A stretch of 64,000 bases of DNA from Cycas panzhihuaensis (taxonomy: Eukaryota > Cycadophyta): positions 30,821,741 to 30,885,740 of the forward strand of contig CM041465.1 in the NCBI GenBank assembly GCA_023213395.1, in the 5' to 3' direction. Both the position numbers and the translations under genes were made by a program. Positions 30,860 through 42,180 of this stretch are shown here, piece by piece. The notes beneath the pieces are model-generated. The model did no database searches, had not been told where the DNA came from, and worked only from the letters and a program-made list of their open reading frames with translations. Positions within the stretch are counted from its first letter, which is position 1; each line of letters opens with the position of its first letter.

Positions 30860-32564
30860 AAACTGATAACACTTGGATAATGGATTTAGGGGCATCTCAA
30901 CATATGACAGACAATGATGAATTATTTTATAACATCAAATAAAGAAGATGGCAAATAGTTATATTTGAAAATAATGAATTAGTTAATATTTTAGGTATAG
31001 GCAAAGTTGCTTCATTTCATTCACCAAACAACCCTACTTCCACATTTCCCACTAGAGATGCCTAGTTAATACCTTCAATGGAGAAAAACCTCTTATCTGT
31101 TAGTTAATTGGACAAACAACGAATGAGTTTGTTATTTAAAGGTGGGAAATGTACTATAAGTGAAAAAAATGATCAAGTGGTAGCTATTGGTCATGAGGAC
31201 CATGGTCTTTATAAATTGGGTGCATCAAACATTACACTTGATGCATCAAACATTACACGTCACTCAATCTATGTCAAAAGATCAACTTTGGCGTAATAGA
31301 CTAGGCCATTTAAGCCTAGAAAATATCAAGATGATGTTTAATAAAAACATGGTGTATGGGCTTTGAAAGATATCTGCATCAAAGTATTTTTGTAAAACAT
31401 GTATTATGGCTACTTAGCATAGAAAGCCTTTTCTGAAAGGCAACTCAAGGTGTGCATCATCGCAGCCTTTGTAGTTAGTTCACACAGATTTGTATGGATC
31501 CATGTCCACGACATCTCTTGGAGGAGCTTTGTATTATATCACCTTCACCGATGATTCTCCACATAAAGTTTGGGTACACTTCATCAAGCAAAAATCAAAG
31601 ATGTTTGAAAAATTTAAGGAATTCAAACTTGAAGTGGAAAATGAATCTGGATACTCAATCAAAATATTGAGATCTAACAATGGGGGTGAATTTACTTCAA
31701 GAGAATTCAATCAATTTTGCAAGACTCCTAGAATTAAAAAACAATTCAATGCTTCTCATACACCTCAGTACAATGGAGTTTTTAAGCGGATGAATAATAC
31801 TTTAGCTGATAAAGCCAAAGCAATGATGCATGCAAAAGGGCTACCTCATTCTTATTGGGCAGAAGCATTTTACACAGCAGCCTATATTGCAAATAAGAGT
31901 CCAACTACAACAATCACTGACATCACACCATAGGAGTTAGTCTAGAATAAAGTCGACCATTAGCCAGTTGAGAACTTTGGGGTGTACTTCTTATATGCGC
32001 ATTCCCTATTAGCAAAGAACCAAGTCAGATAAGAATAGTCTAAAATATATTTTCGTTGGTTTTGCTATTCACATCAAAGCATATAGGATATATGACCGTA
32101 ATGCGAAGAAAATGCATCTTTCTAGAGATATAATATTTATTGAAGTTGATGAGGAGTTGGAATCTACATCCATCCAATCTTTTGTTGAAAAAGGCAAATA
32201 GATTGTTGAGAATTTTCTTCCCTCACAATCTTCTACACCATGTACATCTTCTGCTCTTGTCGCTTCTACTTCTACTCCATCTACTCCAAATTTAGTTCTA
32301 CTTGACTCTTTAACACTTATTTTGTTGATCAACCATTACACCTAAAGGATATTGAGGTTGAAGTTACATCTATAACTAAGCTACCTAAATGGTACATACA
32401 AACAATACATAACAGTCGGATTATAGAAGGAAAATGTCTATCAAAGATGAGGCAGCAAACAAACTATGCACTTATGGCTGAAGTGGTTTATGTAGATGAG
32501 CCTTCCACTTTTGAGGAGGCTAGTAAAGGTGAAAAGTGGAAAGGAGCCATGGATGTTGAAATTC
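30860..32564 (+). pseudogene. pol: Protease, integrase and RT start of F
   Basis: The protease site reads WIMDLGASQHMTD near 30873-30911, Ser/Thr of D-S-G-A replaced by Leu. The integrase core (31490-31933) is a 147-codon open piece, but the second catalytic Asp is Asn (RSNNGGEF) and the catalytic Glu is Lys (YNGVFKRMN). RNRSPT-type and GFAI motifs follow in other phases. The RT N-terminus (TNYALMAEVVYVDEPSTFEEA ... KWKGAMDVEI) is cut by H at 32564 and resumes at 43172 (SIKKNETLDLVELL). Dead integrase. Confidence 0.9.
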
Positions 32565-33479
32565 TGTTGGGACATATTTTGGCAGAATGGGCTATGTGAA
32601 AACTAGATATAGGGTTGTGTTGACCATTAGAGTGCATGTACGGATCGTACAAAGGTACGTATGACAAGAAAAGTTGGAAAAGTAAGCATTATGGGTACGT
32701 ATGATAGGTGCATACTAGAACAAGTATGCAACATAGGTTGCATATCGTTGTCGGTATGCTAGCAGACAACAAGGTACATATGGATAAATTTGACCCAAAG
32801 GCATTCAGAAATGATGACGTCAGCCTAGAAGGACATACGTATGAACATATGGATAGAAAAGACACCATTAAGGAGACTTAATCATGTGTTAAAGTGAAAG
32901 GGTACCTTGGTGACAAAAATGTATGGTTATGACTGGGAGTCGTAACTCTTCATCAAAAGGCAGCAAAGAGGCACATTTAATGAAGCTTACAAGGACCATT
33001 CCAATAGCGAGAGCTGAGTGATTCAATCCTATGGTATACTCTCGAGGGCAAGAGCCAAGCATTCATTACACATGGTGGTACGATAGCCAACACACATATC
33101 CAATGGTACGGAACAAAGTTACAACAGATGCATTCTGTGATGCATACCCTTTTGGAATGTATATGACAGAACTCAGTGTATATGGCTGGAATGTATAGGG
33201 AATACATTCCAGAACTGATTGTATGAGACCTATTGCTTAATGTAAAGAAGAGTTACATGGAAATCTGTGTTCTATGTGTATTATGATGCTTGTGTAATGG
33301 ATAGTTGCTGATTATTGTACTGCTGTGTGTAATTTGTGATGACCTTATGTGGAGTTATGAATAATCTATGATGACTATGGTATATAAAGCATGTTGACTA
33401 TATCCTAGGCTAGACTACTAGTGATCCCTTGACAAGTGTACATATCTCAGTAGGGAGATCTTGTAAAAATAAGTCAACA
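32565..33479 (+). repeat. Left LTR of H
   Basis: 915 bp, TG...CA. It is rich in GTACG/CGTAC palindromic words (for example near 32640-32740), which also recur in the element's 3' untranslated part. TATA-like GTATATAAAGC lies near 33380. The sequence after it (TGGTTTTGTTACC at 33481) is not a clear match to a standard primer tRNA. Confidence 0.9.
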
Positions 33480-33745
33480 TTGGTTTTGTTACCTACATCC
33501 ACTGAGAAGGGACTAGGGCCAGGAGTTTCACAAGGGGAGAATGTTCAAAGGATAGAGGACCTTAGTTGTCGTCGTGATGGCGGGTTGTAACTAAGCCTCC
33601 AACAGCCAGGGGACCTTCCAATGCCACTTAAGAGGCCTTCGAAGGCAGGAGAGCCACAAAAGGGTACTTCACCAAAGGGAAAGAAACAAGCAAACATAGG
33701 GCATTATGATGGTCAAAGGAGTCAAAATTAAGAAGAGCAAGAAGA

Positions 33746-35530
33746 TTGAGTTTACATAATAACGAGACAAAGGGACAGTTCGTTGAAGAATTTGAGGCAA
33801 GTGGAGCCCAGACATCTCAAGAACAAGGAGAGGAAAATAATGGCGAGCAAATGGTACTAACACGTGCTCTAATTAAATATGACCTTTTAAGCCTGGAAAA
33901 GGAGGAAAAACCAAAAGGAAATATGGAACACAATGACACCCTAAGGAAGGAGAAAAATACACCTGTGGATGATACCCTGAAGGACCCGAGTGATAGCGAG
34001 TAAAAGGTGGAGGAAGGTCCCTCGGCATATTGGGAGAATAAACTAACAAGGCAACTTTTTGAGGATTCGTCGGATAGTGGGTCTGAGCAATCATATATAG
34101 TGGTCACACCATTGACGGTACAAGTGCTAGGAGTACCGGAGCCAATACATCTAAAAATGCCATTCAAGAATCCCCTATTTGGAAGGGATAGTGCTGCATC
34201 AAGCACCCCACATACGCCACCTAAAGTGAAGGGTGTAGAAGAAGGAGTAGAATCCTTTTAGGAGATAAAAAGAGAAGGATTACCATTGGGTGGGACACCA
34301 GTGCATTCACCAAGGATGGACGATTTCAGAGATTTTGGTAAACATATTTTCAACAACACCTCAGATGCAGCAGAGCATGTGTATTTATTCTAGAATTTTA
34401 TCAATGTGAAGAAAATCACAAATGAAGATGAAATAAAGGCGAGATTTGCTTGCACACTAAGGGGAGTACCATTGGCATGGTACAAAGAATTGGATAAAAC
34501 AGAAACATGGGGAAATATAAGGAAATCCTATGAGGAATGATTTCAGAAATTCTGAAGTAATGAAGCTGTGGAGATTGCCCTAAGGGAAATAAAGCAGAGG
34601 CCTGACGAATTAGTGTTAATTGACATCAGTCATATGAAAATCATTGCTGCCAACATGATTAATGAAAGAGTTATGGACCACAACATGAAGAACTATTTCA
34701 TCAGAGGATTAAATGAAAAATTAAGGTCTATGATGCATGCACATCCACTAAAATTTGGCATTGGACTTCGAAGCAGAGATAGATGCCCAAGTAGGAGGGC
34801 ATGATTCCCTTTTACTAAGGCTACAGGAAGAAATAAGGGAAATGAAACAGAATCAACATAATTGACCCTTTTGCCAAGTAGGAATCTCAAAAGAAGAATC
34901 TGAGGTGGAAGCTCTAAGGAAAGAGGTAGCCAGACTTAAGATGAGAAATAACAAGGAAGAGGAAGAAGTAAAGAAGAGAAAGGACCAAGAATTTAAAATC
35001 GAAAAATGGTGCCATATTTGCGAGGAAAGTTCGCATACAACTAAGGCTTGCGAAATCAACCCAAAAAATAGTGTAATGCACCAAAAAGATAAATGGTGTC
35101 ATATATGTGACATGGATAGTCACACAACCGAAGATTGTTCTTATAACCCTAGAGCAAGGGCCTACAGAGGACGAGGTAGGGGAAGATAGGGCAACCCACC
35201 TCAAAATATATATACAACGAGGAGTACACAGGAATCCTCAAAGAAAAAACAACCAATGGGGAGATGTTTAATTTGTTTACAATTCGGGCATTGGTAATCA
35301 GACTGCCCAACTAAACAGGAATATGAACATAAACCATTCGTATGCAACAATTGTGGGCCAAGTGAGCATAGAACAAAAGATTGTAAGGGAAAGGCAAAAG
35401 CAATTAACTTAATGATTATCATCCTAGAAAGCAGCAAAAATGTAAAACTCCAAAAGAAACAGAAAGAGAGAATGGATGAAGGGTACCCAAACCCACAAAC
35501 AGATTCAAACAAGCGAAACAAGTATTAGAG
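33746..35530 (+). pseudogene. gag: Gypsy gag of H with four zinc knuckles
   Basis: One phase from 33746 to about 34800, broken only by stops, holds an acidic N-terminus. It is followed by a capsid core (ARFACTLRGVPLAWYKELDKTETWGNIRKSYEE, about 34438-34540) and MNERVMDHNMKNYFIRGLNEKLRSM. After a shift, the 34905-35189 piece has a Lys/Glu coiled-coil-like start and two CCHC knuckles (residues 36-49 C-HI-C-EESS-H-TTKA-C, 65-78 C-HI-C-DMDS-H-TTED-C) and an RGRGRGR tail. Two further knuckles (C-LI-C-LQFG-H-x4-C and C-NN-C-GPSE-H-RTKD-C) lie at about 35268-35385. Four knuckles is more than the usual one or two. Confidence 0.85.
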
Positions 35531-35827
35531 GAGTTAGCTCAAACTGTGACAATGTTACCAATGGGTAAACCAGAAACAAAACATGCATATGTAAGGAATA
35601 ACAGACAAAAGGAGAAAATGCCGGAGGAATAGAAAGCACAACCTCAAATGGTGCAAATGGAGGAGTTGTTTAAAGGGTTACTGGTAGAAGATATTCCAAG
35701 AATGTTGTTGCTGATGGAAAATCTAGTGAAACAATTACAGTTAACAATTCCCTTATGCCAAGTGATAGATTAGATCAAAGTAGGGATACCACAGCAATGA
35801 GAAGCCAGTAAGAGTTTAAAGAAGATA

Positions 35828-36160
35828 ATGCCATCCTTTGACATGGATCCAATGGTAGCAATCATTGTGTTAGGAGAGAAATTTTCAAGGGTAATTGTGG
35901 ATGAAGTAGTCACTGTAAACGTGCTACCAACCTCGACATGGCGGAAGCTGAGAAGCCCGAAACTGGAAGCGGCAACTTATTCGTTGAAATTGGCAAACGA
36001 ATTATTGGTCAGACCAGTGGGGAAACTCGTCAACATCAAGGTGGATGTGGTGGGGATTGCCGTAAGAATTGATTGTATGATTGTAAAAACAGAAAAAGGT
36101 GCAACATCCTATCCAACCTTGTTGGGAAGAGCATGGTTGTACAAAACCCAGTGTCTCTAG
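35828..36160 (+). CDS. pol: Gypsy aspartic protease of H
   Basis: A 110-codon open piece. RVIVDEVVTVNVLPTSTWRKL replaces the usual ALIDGGSG-N-LP: the Asp is present but the Gly-Gly-Ser is EVV, so catalysis is doubtful. SYPTLLGRAWLYKTQCL is the C-terminal LLGR motif of Tat-type proteases. It would mature Gag-Pol. Confidence 0.75.
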   Translation: MPSFDMDPMVAIIVLGEKFSRVIVDEVVTVNVLPTSTWRKLRSPKLEAATYSLKLANELLVRPVGKLVNIKVDVVGIAVRIDCMIVKTEKGATSYPTLLGRAWLYKTQCL

Positions 36161-36184
36161 AACTAGAGAGACGCAACCTTTACA

Positions 36185-36682
36185 TTGTCGGATGGTGGGA
36201 ATGAAGTAGTCCTTCCAATCCTGGGAAAAGATTCTATTGAGGTGATACCAGATGACAACTCAAGCATGACTATTGCAAGTGAAGAGACATCATTCTTGTT
36301 TGATGAAGGAAACCTATATCATACAACCGAAGAGCCAACGAAGATGATCAACTTCCAAGAGACAGAACCAACCTACTTCGGGGAGATCTACAATTCTTCT
36401 GACAATGAGAATGGAATGAAATTCATAGATTATTGGTTACAAGATGCTTATGAAGTCAATTCTCCTTCTTATAGATGCAGTTTGCTTTCTAAATATGTAA
36501 CTGATGACATCAACAATAATTTAAAATCTTTTGAGTATATGGGGACTAACAATAGTATAGAAAATAGTATAGAGAATAATAACAACCTGACCCTAGACTT
36601 AAACCCCCCTATTCCTAGCACACGTAGTTTATTTCATAATTCTATAATATCTAATATTAACCCTAACTCTCCTTTGCCTTAG
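36185..36682 (+). CDS. Spacer ORF after the H protease
   Basis: 165 codons in the protease phase, separated from it by two stops near 36158-36170. It is acidic and Ser/Asn-rich, with an Asn-rich low-complexity end (NNSIENSIENNNNLTLDLNPP). It has no recognisable domain. It probably belongs to the long protease-RT linker of the polyprotein. Confidence 0.5.
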   Translation: MSDGGNEVVLPILGKDSIEVIPDDNSSMTIASEETSFLFDEGNLYHTTEEPTKMINFQETEPTYFGEIYNSSDNENGMKFIDYWLQDAYEVNSPSYRCSLLSKYVTDDINNNLKSFEYMGTNNSIENSIENNNNLTLDLNPPIPSTRSLFHNSIISNINPNSPLP

Positions 36683-36719
36683 GTGTGGGTCCTAAGGTAG
36701 ATTATCCATCTCCCTCCCC

Positions 36720-37460
36720 TTGTTACAACTCGGGAAAGGAAGTAGTAATCCTTGGTCATCTTCTTTAGAGGTACACCCACCCAATGATCAGTCCCTTCCA
36801 AATGCTGGTGCCAAATCCAAGGAAATGGAAAGGGAACTAGCAAAACATACCCCTAGAGATTTAGGTCTAAGTAGTAGGATAACCATCCCCGAGGAAAGAA
36901 ACTTTGAAACATACATTGGGGATTATGTCAAACCTTTTTATGGGGATCAACTATATGGAACTACCCATCTTAGTCATTGTATAGAGTATTGGATAGAAGA
37001 CGAAAATTGGGACAAAAGTCATTGGCAAACAGACCTGATACTAACCTTGCGAGGGACGGCATGGTATTGGTACCTAGCTCACCAAGCTACCTTCCAAGTG
37101 TGGAAGGAACTACAATTAGCATTTAGAACATGGTTTGACCACCCGAAACAATTAAATATGCCATTATTCTATGTAGGAGAATGCCCCAATAAACATATTC
37201 AAAAGTGCAAACAAGAATGGGTATCCTTGAGTTTATCGAAGAAAAAATGGAGCAACTTTTTCTACCACACCTTAGGTCAGGTGGCGAGGGATTGGTTCTT
37301 GGGAAAAGAATGGAACTTAGATACAACATGGGAAAACCTCAAAAAATTCTTTATAAAAACTTTCTCACATTCATCAAAAGATAAAAACATTGATATGATA
37401 CTCAAGGTTATTAGGAAATTTAGCGCAAACCTAGAGCAAAGAGCCATGTCATCAGTATAG
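36720..37460 (+). CDS. Gag-like segment between protease and RT of H
   Basis: 246 open codons in the same phase as RT, separated from it by a single TAG (37458-37460) and a short acidic linker. Residues 61-140 (NFETYIGDYVKPFYGD ... LTLRGTAWYWYLAHQATF then VWKELQLAFRTWF) and residues 180-216 (TLGQVARDWFLG, TTWENLKKFFIKTF) each look like the L-x-G-x-A-x-x-W-Y/F ... W-x-x-L-x-x-x-F core of gypsy Gag. The true gag lies 2 kb upstream. This could be a duplicated or acquired capsid domain carried in pol. Function unknown. Confidence 0.65.
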   Translation: MLQLGKGSSNPWSSSLEVHPPNDQSLPNAGAKSKEMERELAKHTPRDLGLSSRITIPEERNFETYIGDYVKPFYGDQLYGTTHLSHCIEYWIEDENWDKSHWQTDLILTLRGTAWYWYLAHQATFQVWKELQLAFRTWFDHPKQLNMPLFYVGECPNKHIQKCKQEWVSLSLSKKKWSNFFYHTLGQVARDWFLGKEWNLDTTWENLKKFFIKTFSHSSKDKNIDMILKVIRKFSANLEQRAMSSV

Positions 37461-37514
37461 AAGGAGGAAGAAGAATCAGAGGATGAAGGAAAAGAAGAAA
37501 TTCCTAATTACCCT

Positions 37515-38759
37515 GTGGAGTTTGCCGAGATCAATTTTAGTGAAAGAAAAATAGAAGACACCCCTGCCCATAAAACAAGAGATAAAAAAGATATTGGAAT
37601 AACAAAACTAAAAACAACCAAGATTAATGTTGGAAGTAAGGAGGAACCCAAAACCATTCGAATTGGAGATTATTGGGATGATCAAACAATAGAGAAAACT
37701 CAACAATTATTTGAAGAGTTTCGTGACGTATTTGCATGGTCGTATAAGGACCTTAAAGGCATCCCCCCAGAAATTGGGATGCACCATATCGACCTAGTTG
37801 AAGGAGCCAAGCCTGTAAAACAGAGACCGTACCGGATGAATCCCAAATATAAAGAAAAAGTAAGGGCAGAGTTAGATAAGATGTTGGAAGCGGGGTATAC
37901 TTATGAAATTGACTACAGCAACTGGGTGAGCCCTGTAGTAGTAGTTCTGAAAAAGAATGGAAAAATACGTGTCTGTGTGGATTACAGACAATTGAATAGA
38001 GTAACTAGAAAGGATCACTTCTCATTACCTTTTATGGAGGATATTTTGGAAGTCGTGGGAGGAAACGAAATATATTCCTTCACAGATGGGTTCAATAGAT
38101 ATAACCAAGTACAAATCGCCCACAAGGATCAGGGGGAAACGATGTTTGTAACAGAATGGGGAACATATGCATACAAGGTGATGCCCTTAGGTCTTACAAA
38201 TGCCCCGGCCACATTTCAGATGATAGTAATTAGCATATTCCGCAAAATGATTGGTGAAAAAGTGGCAGTATTCTTGGATGATTGGACGTTGTATGAATTT
38301 ACGAAAAACCATATGGAGAACCTTAGAGAAATGTTGCAAACGTGTTGTGAAAATAAATTATGTTTAAACCTGGGGAAGTGTACCTTTTTGGTGCCATTTG
38401 GAAACTTGTTGGGCCACATAGTGAGCAAAGAAGGATTATTAACGGACCCAACCAAGGTATCTGTAATTCTACATTTTCCGGTGCGATTCATGAGGAAACA
38501 ATTGAAAGGATTCTTGGGATTAACCGATTATTATAGAAAATTCATTAGGGGGTATGCATGCATATTGGGACCCCTTGAAGAACTATTGAAAAAAGATGTT
38601 GAATGGGAATGGAGTGAAGAGCAACAACAAGCATTTGAGGCACTAAAAGGCCCTAATCTTAGCACCCATACTACGATTCCCCGATTGGAAAAAAATCTTC
38701 TATGTACACGTCGATGCCTTGCAGTATGCCATCGGATGTGTATTAGCACAACCAAGTGA
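37515..38759 (+). CDS. pol: Gypsy reverse transcriptase of H
   Basis: 414 open codons. The N-terminal EFRDVFAWSYKDLKGIPPEIGMHHIDL is typical of plant gypsy. Residues 145-162 KKNGKIRVCVDYRQLN, FTDGFNRYNQVQI (first catalytic Asp at 191), KVMPLGLTNAPATFQ and residues 253-256 FLDD in place of YxDD follow. The connection domain has GHIVSKEGLLTDP and LKGFLGLTDYYRKFI. A frameshift near 38690 throws the end out of phase; RNase H continues in another frame. Confidence 0.92.
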   Translation: MEFAEINFSERKIEDTPAHKTRDKKDIGITKLKTTKINVGSKEEPKTIRIGDYWDDQTIEKTQQLFEEFRDVFAWSYKDLKGIPPEIGMHHIDLVEGAKPVKQRPYRMNPKYKEKVRAELDKMLEAGYTYEIDYSNWVSPVVVVLKKNGKIRVCVDYRQLNRVTRKDHFSLPFMEDILEVVGGNEIYSFTDGFNRYNQVQIAHKDQGETMFVTEWGTYAYKVMPLGLTNAPATFQMIVISIFRKMIGEKVAVFLDDWTLYEFTKNHMENLREMLQTCCENKLCLNLGKCTFLVPFGNLLGHIVSKEGLLTDPTKVSVILHFPVRFMRKQLKGFLGLTDYYRKFIRGYACILGPLEELLKKDVEWEWSEEQQQAFEALKGPNLSTHTTIPRLEKNLLCTRRCLAVCHRMCISTTK

Positions 38760-39060
38760 TGATAAAATGGGTCATCCTATATATTTTGCAAGTTAGAAAC
38801 TTACAAAGGCAGAACAAAATTACACCACAACAGAGAGAGAAGCACTTGGAATGGTGTATGTATTACAAAAATTCCAATATTATCTGTTGTCAAACCTATT
38901 CTTATTTTTCGTTGACCACCACGCACTAATGTACTTAGTGAGCAAACCCATAATCAGGGGAGGGCTTAGCAGGTGGCTAATCTTATTTTAGGAATTTTCG
39001 TTTAAAATCATTATGAAACCGGGGAAAGGCCATATTGTACCTATTTAATTATCAAGAACT
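38680..39060 (+). pseudogene. pol: RNase H of H
   Basis: After the shift: FYVHVDALQYAIGCVLAQ (usually D-A-S/S-D, here VDAL), HPIYFAS, NYTTTEREALGMVYVLQKFQYYLL and FVDHHALMYLVSKP, the usual gypsy RNase H order. Stops occur near 38797 and 38992. Confidence 0.85.
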
Positions 39061-39192
39061 ACAAATGGAGAAAAAGCTACAGGGGTAGCAGATGAATTCC
39101 CTGATGCAGTATTATTTAGTGTAGAGGCAGTGCCGACAGATTGGTATGACGGGATGCCAGAATATTTAGCAACAAGAGAAGTGCCATGAGGA

Positions 39193-40391
39193 TTGGATCG
39201 AACGAGACGATGGAATTTTGTGAGAAAGACGGAACTATATCAATTGATTAAGGAAGAATTATACAAATTAGGATCGGATGAAGTATTACGTCAATGCATA
39301 AGGCCACACAAAGTTAATCAAATTATGGCCCAAGCGCATGAAGGTGTAGTAGGAGGACACATGGGAAAATTGGTAACTTGGAGAAAAATCCTAATGTCGG
39401 GATTCTGGTGGCCATCAATGTTTGAAGATGTGAGGAAATGGATTCAGGCATGCGATTATTGTCAAAAGGTTGGGAAACCTAATCGGCAGGATTTCCAACC
39501 CCTCCACCCAATCCTACCTTTGGCACCATTCGAGAAATGGGGACTCGATTTCGTCAGACCAATCATATCGGCCGCCCGACGATCTCAAGCTCGATTTATT
39601 CTAGTGGTAACAGATTACATGACCAAATGGATGGAAGCTCGAGCCTTAAGAAAAACAGATTCAGAAAGTATGACACGATTTCTATACAAAGTGATCATTA
39701 CACGATTTGGATGCCCACTGGAAATAATAAGTGATCAAGGGGTCCATTTTCTCAATTAGACTATAGAGATATTAACATCAACCTTTATAATTAGTGATCG
39801 AAAATCCACGCCATATTGCCCAAGGGCTAACGGGCAAGCAGAAAGCTCAAATAAGATTATTGATAATTACCTACGAAAGATTTGCGACGTGGGAAGGTCA
39901 GACTGGGCCAAGAAACTACCGTCAGTACTATGGGCCTTCAGAATGGCATATAAAAGATTGACAAGGCAAACACCATTTTAGTTGGTTTATAGAACCAAGG
40001 CCATCCTTCCAACTGAGTTTGAGATACCAAGTCTAAGAACCGCTATGTAGTGTCGATTGGACGACTTCCACTCCTTACGATGGAGATTAGAAGAATTAGT
40101 GAGACTTGAAGAAAAAAGGTATATGGCCAAATGGTTACAAAGCATAGAAAAATGACGACAAAAAGGGTGGCACGATCGGCACCTATACAGACCACAGTTC
40201 AAGGAAGGCAACCGAGTTCTCCTTTATGACAACAAATTCAAAACACACCCTGGGAAACTCAAGATGAGATGGCTAGGACTCTATATCACAGAACGGATCT
40301 TTGGAAATGGGTCAGTACAACTCCAAGAAATCGATGGACCATTGCTACCAGCTCGAGTGAATGGTAGCCAGTTGAAACCATACGTCAACTA
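39193..40391 (+). pseudogene. pol: Integrase of H
   Basis: The first 188 codons (39193-39759) are open: the zinc finger His49, His56, Cys87, Cys90 (AHEGVVGGHMGK ... CDYCQK), then the core Asp119 (WGLDFVRPI) and Asp181 (IISDQGVHF). Beyond the stop at 39757 come the catalytic Glu (RANGQAESSNK, near 39835), WAKKLPSVLWAFR and the C-terminal RVLLYDNKFKTHPGKLKMRWLG. No chromodomain is seen, in line with a Tat element. Confidence 0.9.
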
Positions 40392-40513
40392 GGATGAAGT
40401 AATTACCAGTCGGATCAGCTGGTTGTATCATAACGTGTTGTGTGAAATTGAAGCGAATCAGATCGCCTTGATACCGGAATGTGATCCAGTTCGGTATGTA
40501 AACATAAAAATAT

Positions 40514-40539
40514 AAAAAAAAAAAAAAAAAAAAAAAAAA
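40514..40539 (+). repeat. A26 homopolymer
   Basis: A run of 26 A about 120 bp after the end of integrase. It is either slippage-prone or a remnant of an RNA-mediated insertion. No other sign of a retroposed tail is seen. Confidence 0.95.
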
Positions 40540-41208
40540 CAAGAAAAAATAACCGTAACTCATATCATATAAATAAGCAATATGGAAAATCATGAGAAGA
40601 AAAGATATAACATGGCAAGAAAAACTAGAATGAAAAACGCTCTGTTAAAAAAATTAGATTTTTTACATACGCACTAGCAAAATATACTATACGTACCAAA
40701 AATGGTACGTTATCAGGTACGCACAGTGGAAAAAATGGGTAAGTGAACCAAAATACACTATACGTACCAAAAAAGTACGCTATCGAGTATGCATGGAGTA
40801 ATAGGCCGAAAAAGACAAAAGTTTATAATGCGTACATGCAACCATTCGCATACGGTACGCTAGAGAAAATCGAGGGCGATTCAACACAAATTCACAGTAG
40901 CAGCAGCCGAGTGGAATCCTCATAATTAAGGGGAGGAAAAGAGCAAAGATTTAACACCAATTTCAAAGACAATTCTCAAGTATAGTCAATCGTTCCAAAA
41001 TAGGTACGTACGTAGGGTTCATATTGTATTCCTTGGTCATATCAGATTACTTCTGGAAATTCCATAGCTTGGTGACGATGAAGACGACAGAGTGCCAAGA
41101 AACCTTCCTCCCCAAGCTTAAGAAGGAGTTAGAAGGGTTACCTTTCTAATTTAGGGCTAAGGTCAAACAAGCAGGATGGGGGGGTATATATAATGTAACC
41201 CTCTTTAT
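40540..41208 (+). other. Untranslated part of H after integrase
   Basis: No coding motif is seen. Two imperfect copies of ACTATACGTACCAAAAA-GTACG lie at about 40688-40712 and 40750-40775, in a stretch rich in GTACG words like the H LTR. Confidence 0.6.
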
Positions 41209-41960
41209 TTGGATCAGGAGCTCATGGAAAACATTTTGCTGGAGCTAAAAAAGGATTTGAAGAGAATCAAGTTAGATGTAGATATAATTCACTTGTTGAC
41301 AGGGCTTCTGAAGGAGGGAGAAGTTCCCACAACCACCAAAAGATCGGAAGTGGGCCGCAAAACTTGGTTGAAAGAATTTTGCCAGGAGAATACCCAACTA
41401 ACATCAGGAGGTATTAGGGTAGCAGACATAAAGGATATCAAATTACAATGGATAACTAAGGTTATAAACACAAGATTCCTATCAAAAAGGAAATATGCAT
41501 ACATTCTAGGGGGAATGATGCCAATACTACCAAAGATTCGAGATGGGAAGAAACTTAACTGGTTTGAATTTCTGCCAGTGAACATGACACAACAAATACA
41601 GGAAGTGATAACACATCCATTCTGTCATCCCTCCTTATTATTGGTTGTTTTATTCTACGAGTGTCTAGGTATATAACTTCCAAAATTAGCCATCCCTTTC
41701 AATGAACTGCTTATAAAACAATGGGTGAATGAATTTCCGAAGACCACTCAGGACAAGGAAATCAAGAAAAGGATACAAAAGGAAATAACAAAAATCCTTA
41801 AGTAGTTACAACAAACCCTAGGGACACCTATCCCATACCGTGCCAAGCAGACAATCCAGAAAAGCAACAAGAAAAGAAGGGATGAGGAAGAACCCGAGGA
41901 GGAAGAAGAAATAGAACCCTCCCTTGAAGAATGGGCAGAATTTCCTCCTGTAATGGAGAC
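41209..41960 (+). pseudogene. ORF downstream of H integrase
   Basis: 155 open codons (41209-41676), then more in the same phase past a stop. MDQELMENILLELKKDLKRIK is coiled-coil-like. The middle (KTWLKEFCQENTQL, ADIKDIKLQWITKVINTRFLSKRKYAYILGGMMP, LNWFEFLPVNM) looks globular. The continuation is Lys-rich, then strongly acidic (RRDEEEPEEEEEIEPSLEEW, 41870-41930). Tat-lineage elements often carry an extra ORF here; sequence homology is not proven from this window. Confidence 0.55.
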
Positions 41961-42180
41961 AGGAGAACATTAGCACCACCCCAAATAGAGGATAAATCCT
42001 ATCAAATAATCCAATTAATTAAGGACATGGAAGAAGGGTATATAGCAGAAATAACTACCCTTCAAAAAAGGATCAAAGAAAAGGATGCCATAATAGCAAT
42101 GCTCACTTAGATTAACGAAGAACTTTTAGCTGCACGGGATTGAGTAGCAAGACAGAGGCAGTAGGAGCAGCCTTAAAACA

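Noticed and set aside
33817-34206. 129-codon minus-strand frame
   Set aside because: It is the shadow of the acidic H gag N-terminus; Ser/Phe-rich translation of the opposite strand.
40514-40539. Poly(A) tail of a LINE or processed pseudogene
   Set aside because: No upstream LINE or mRNA-like sequence and no target duplication around it; it lies inside H.
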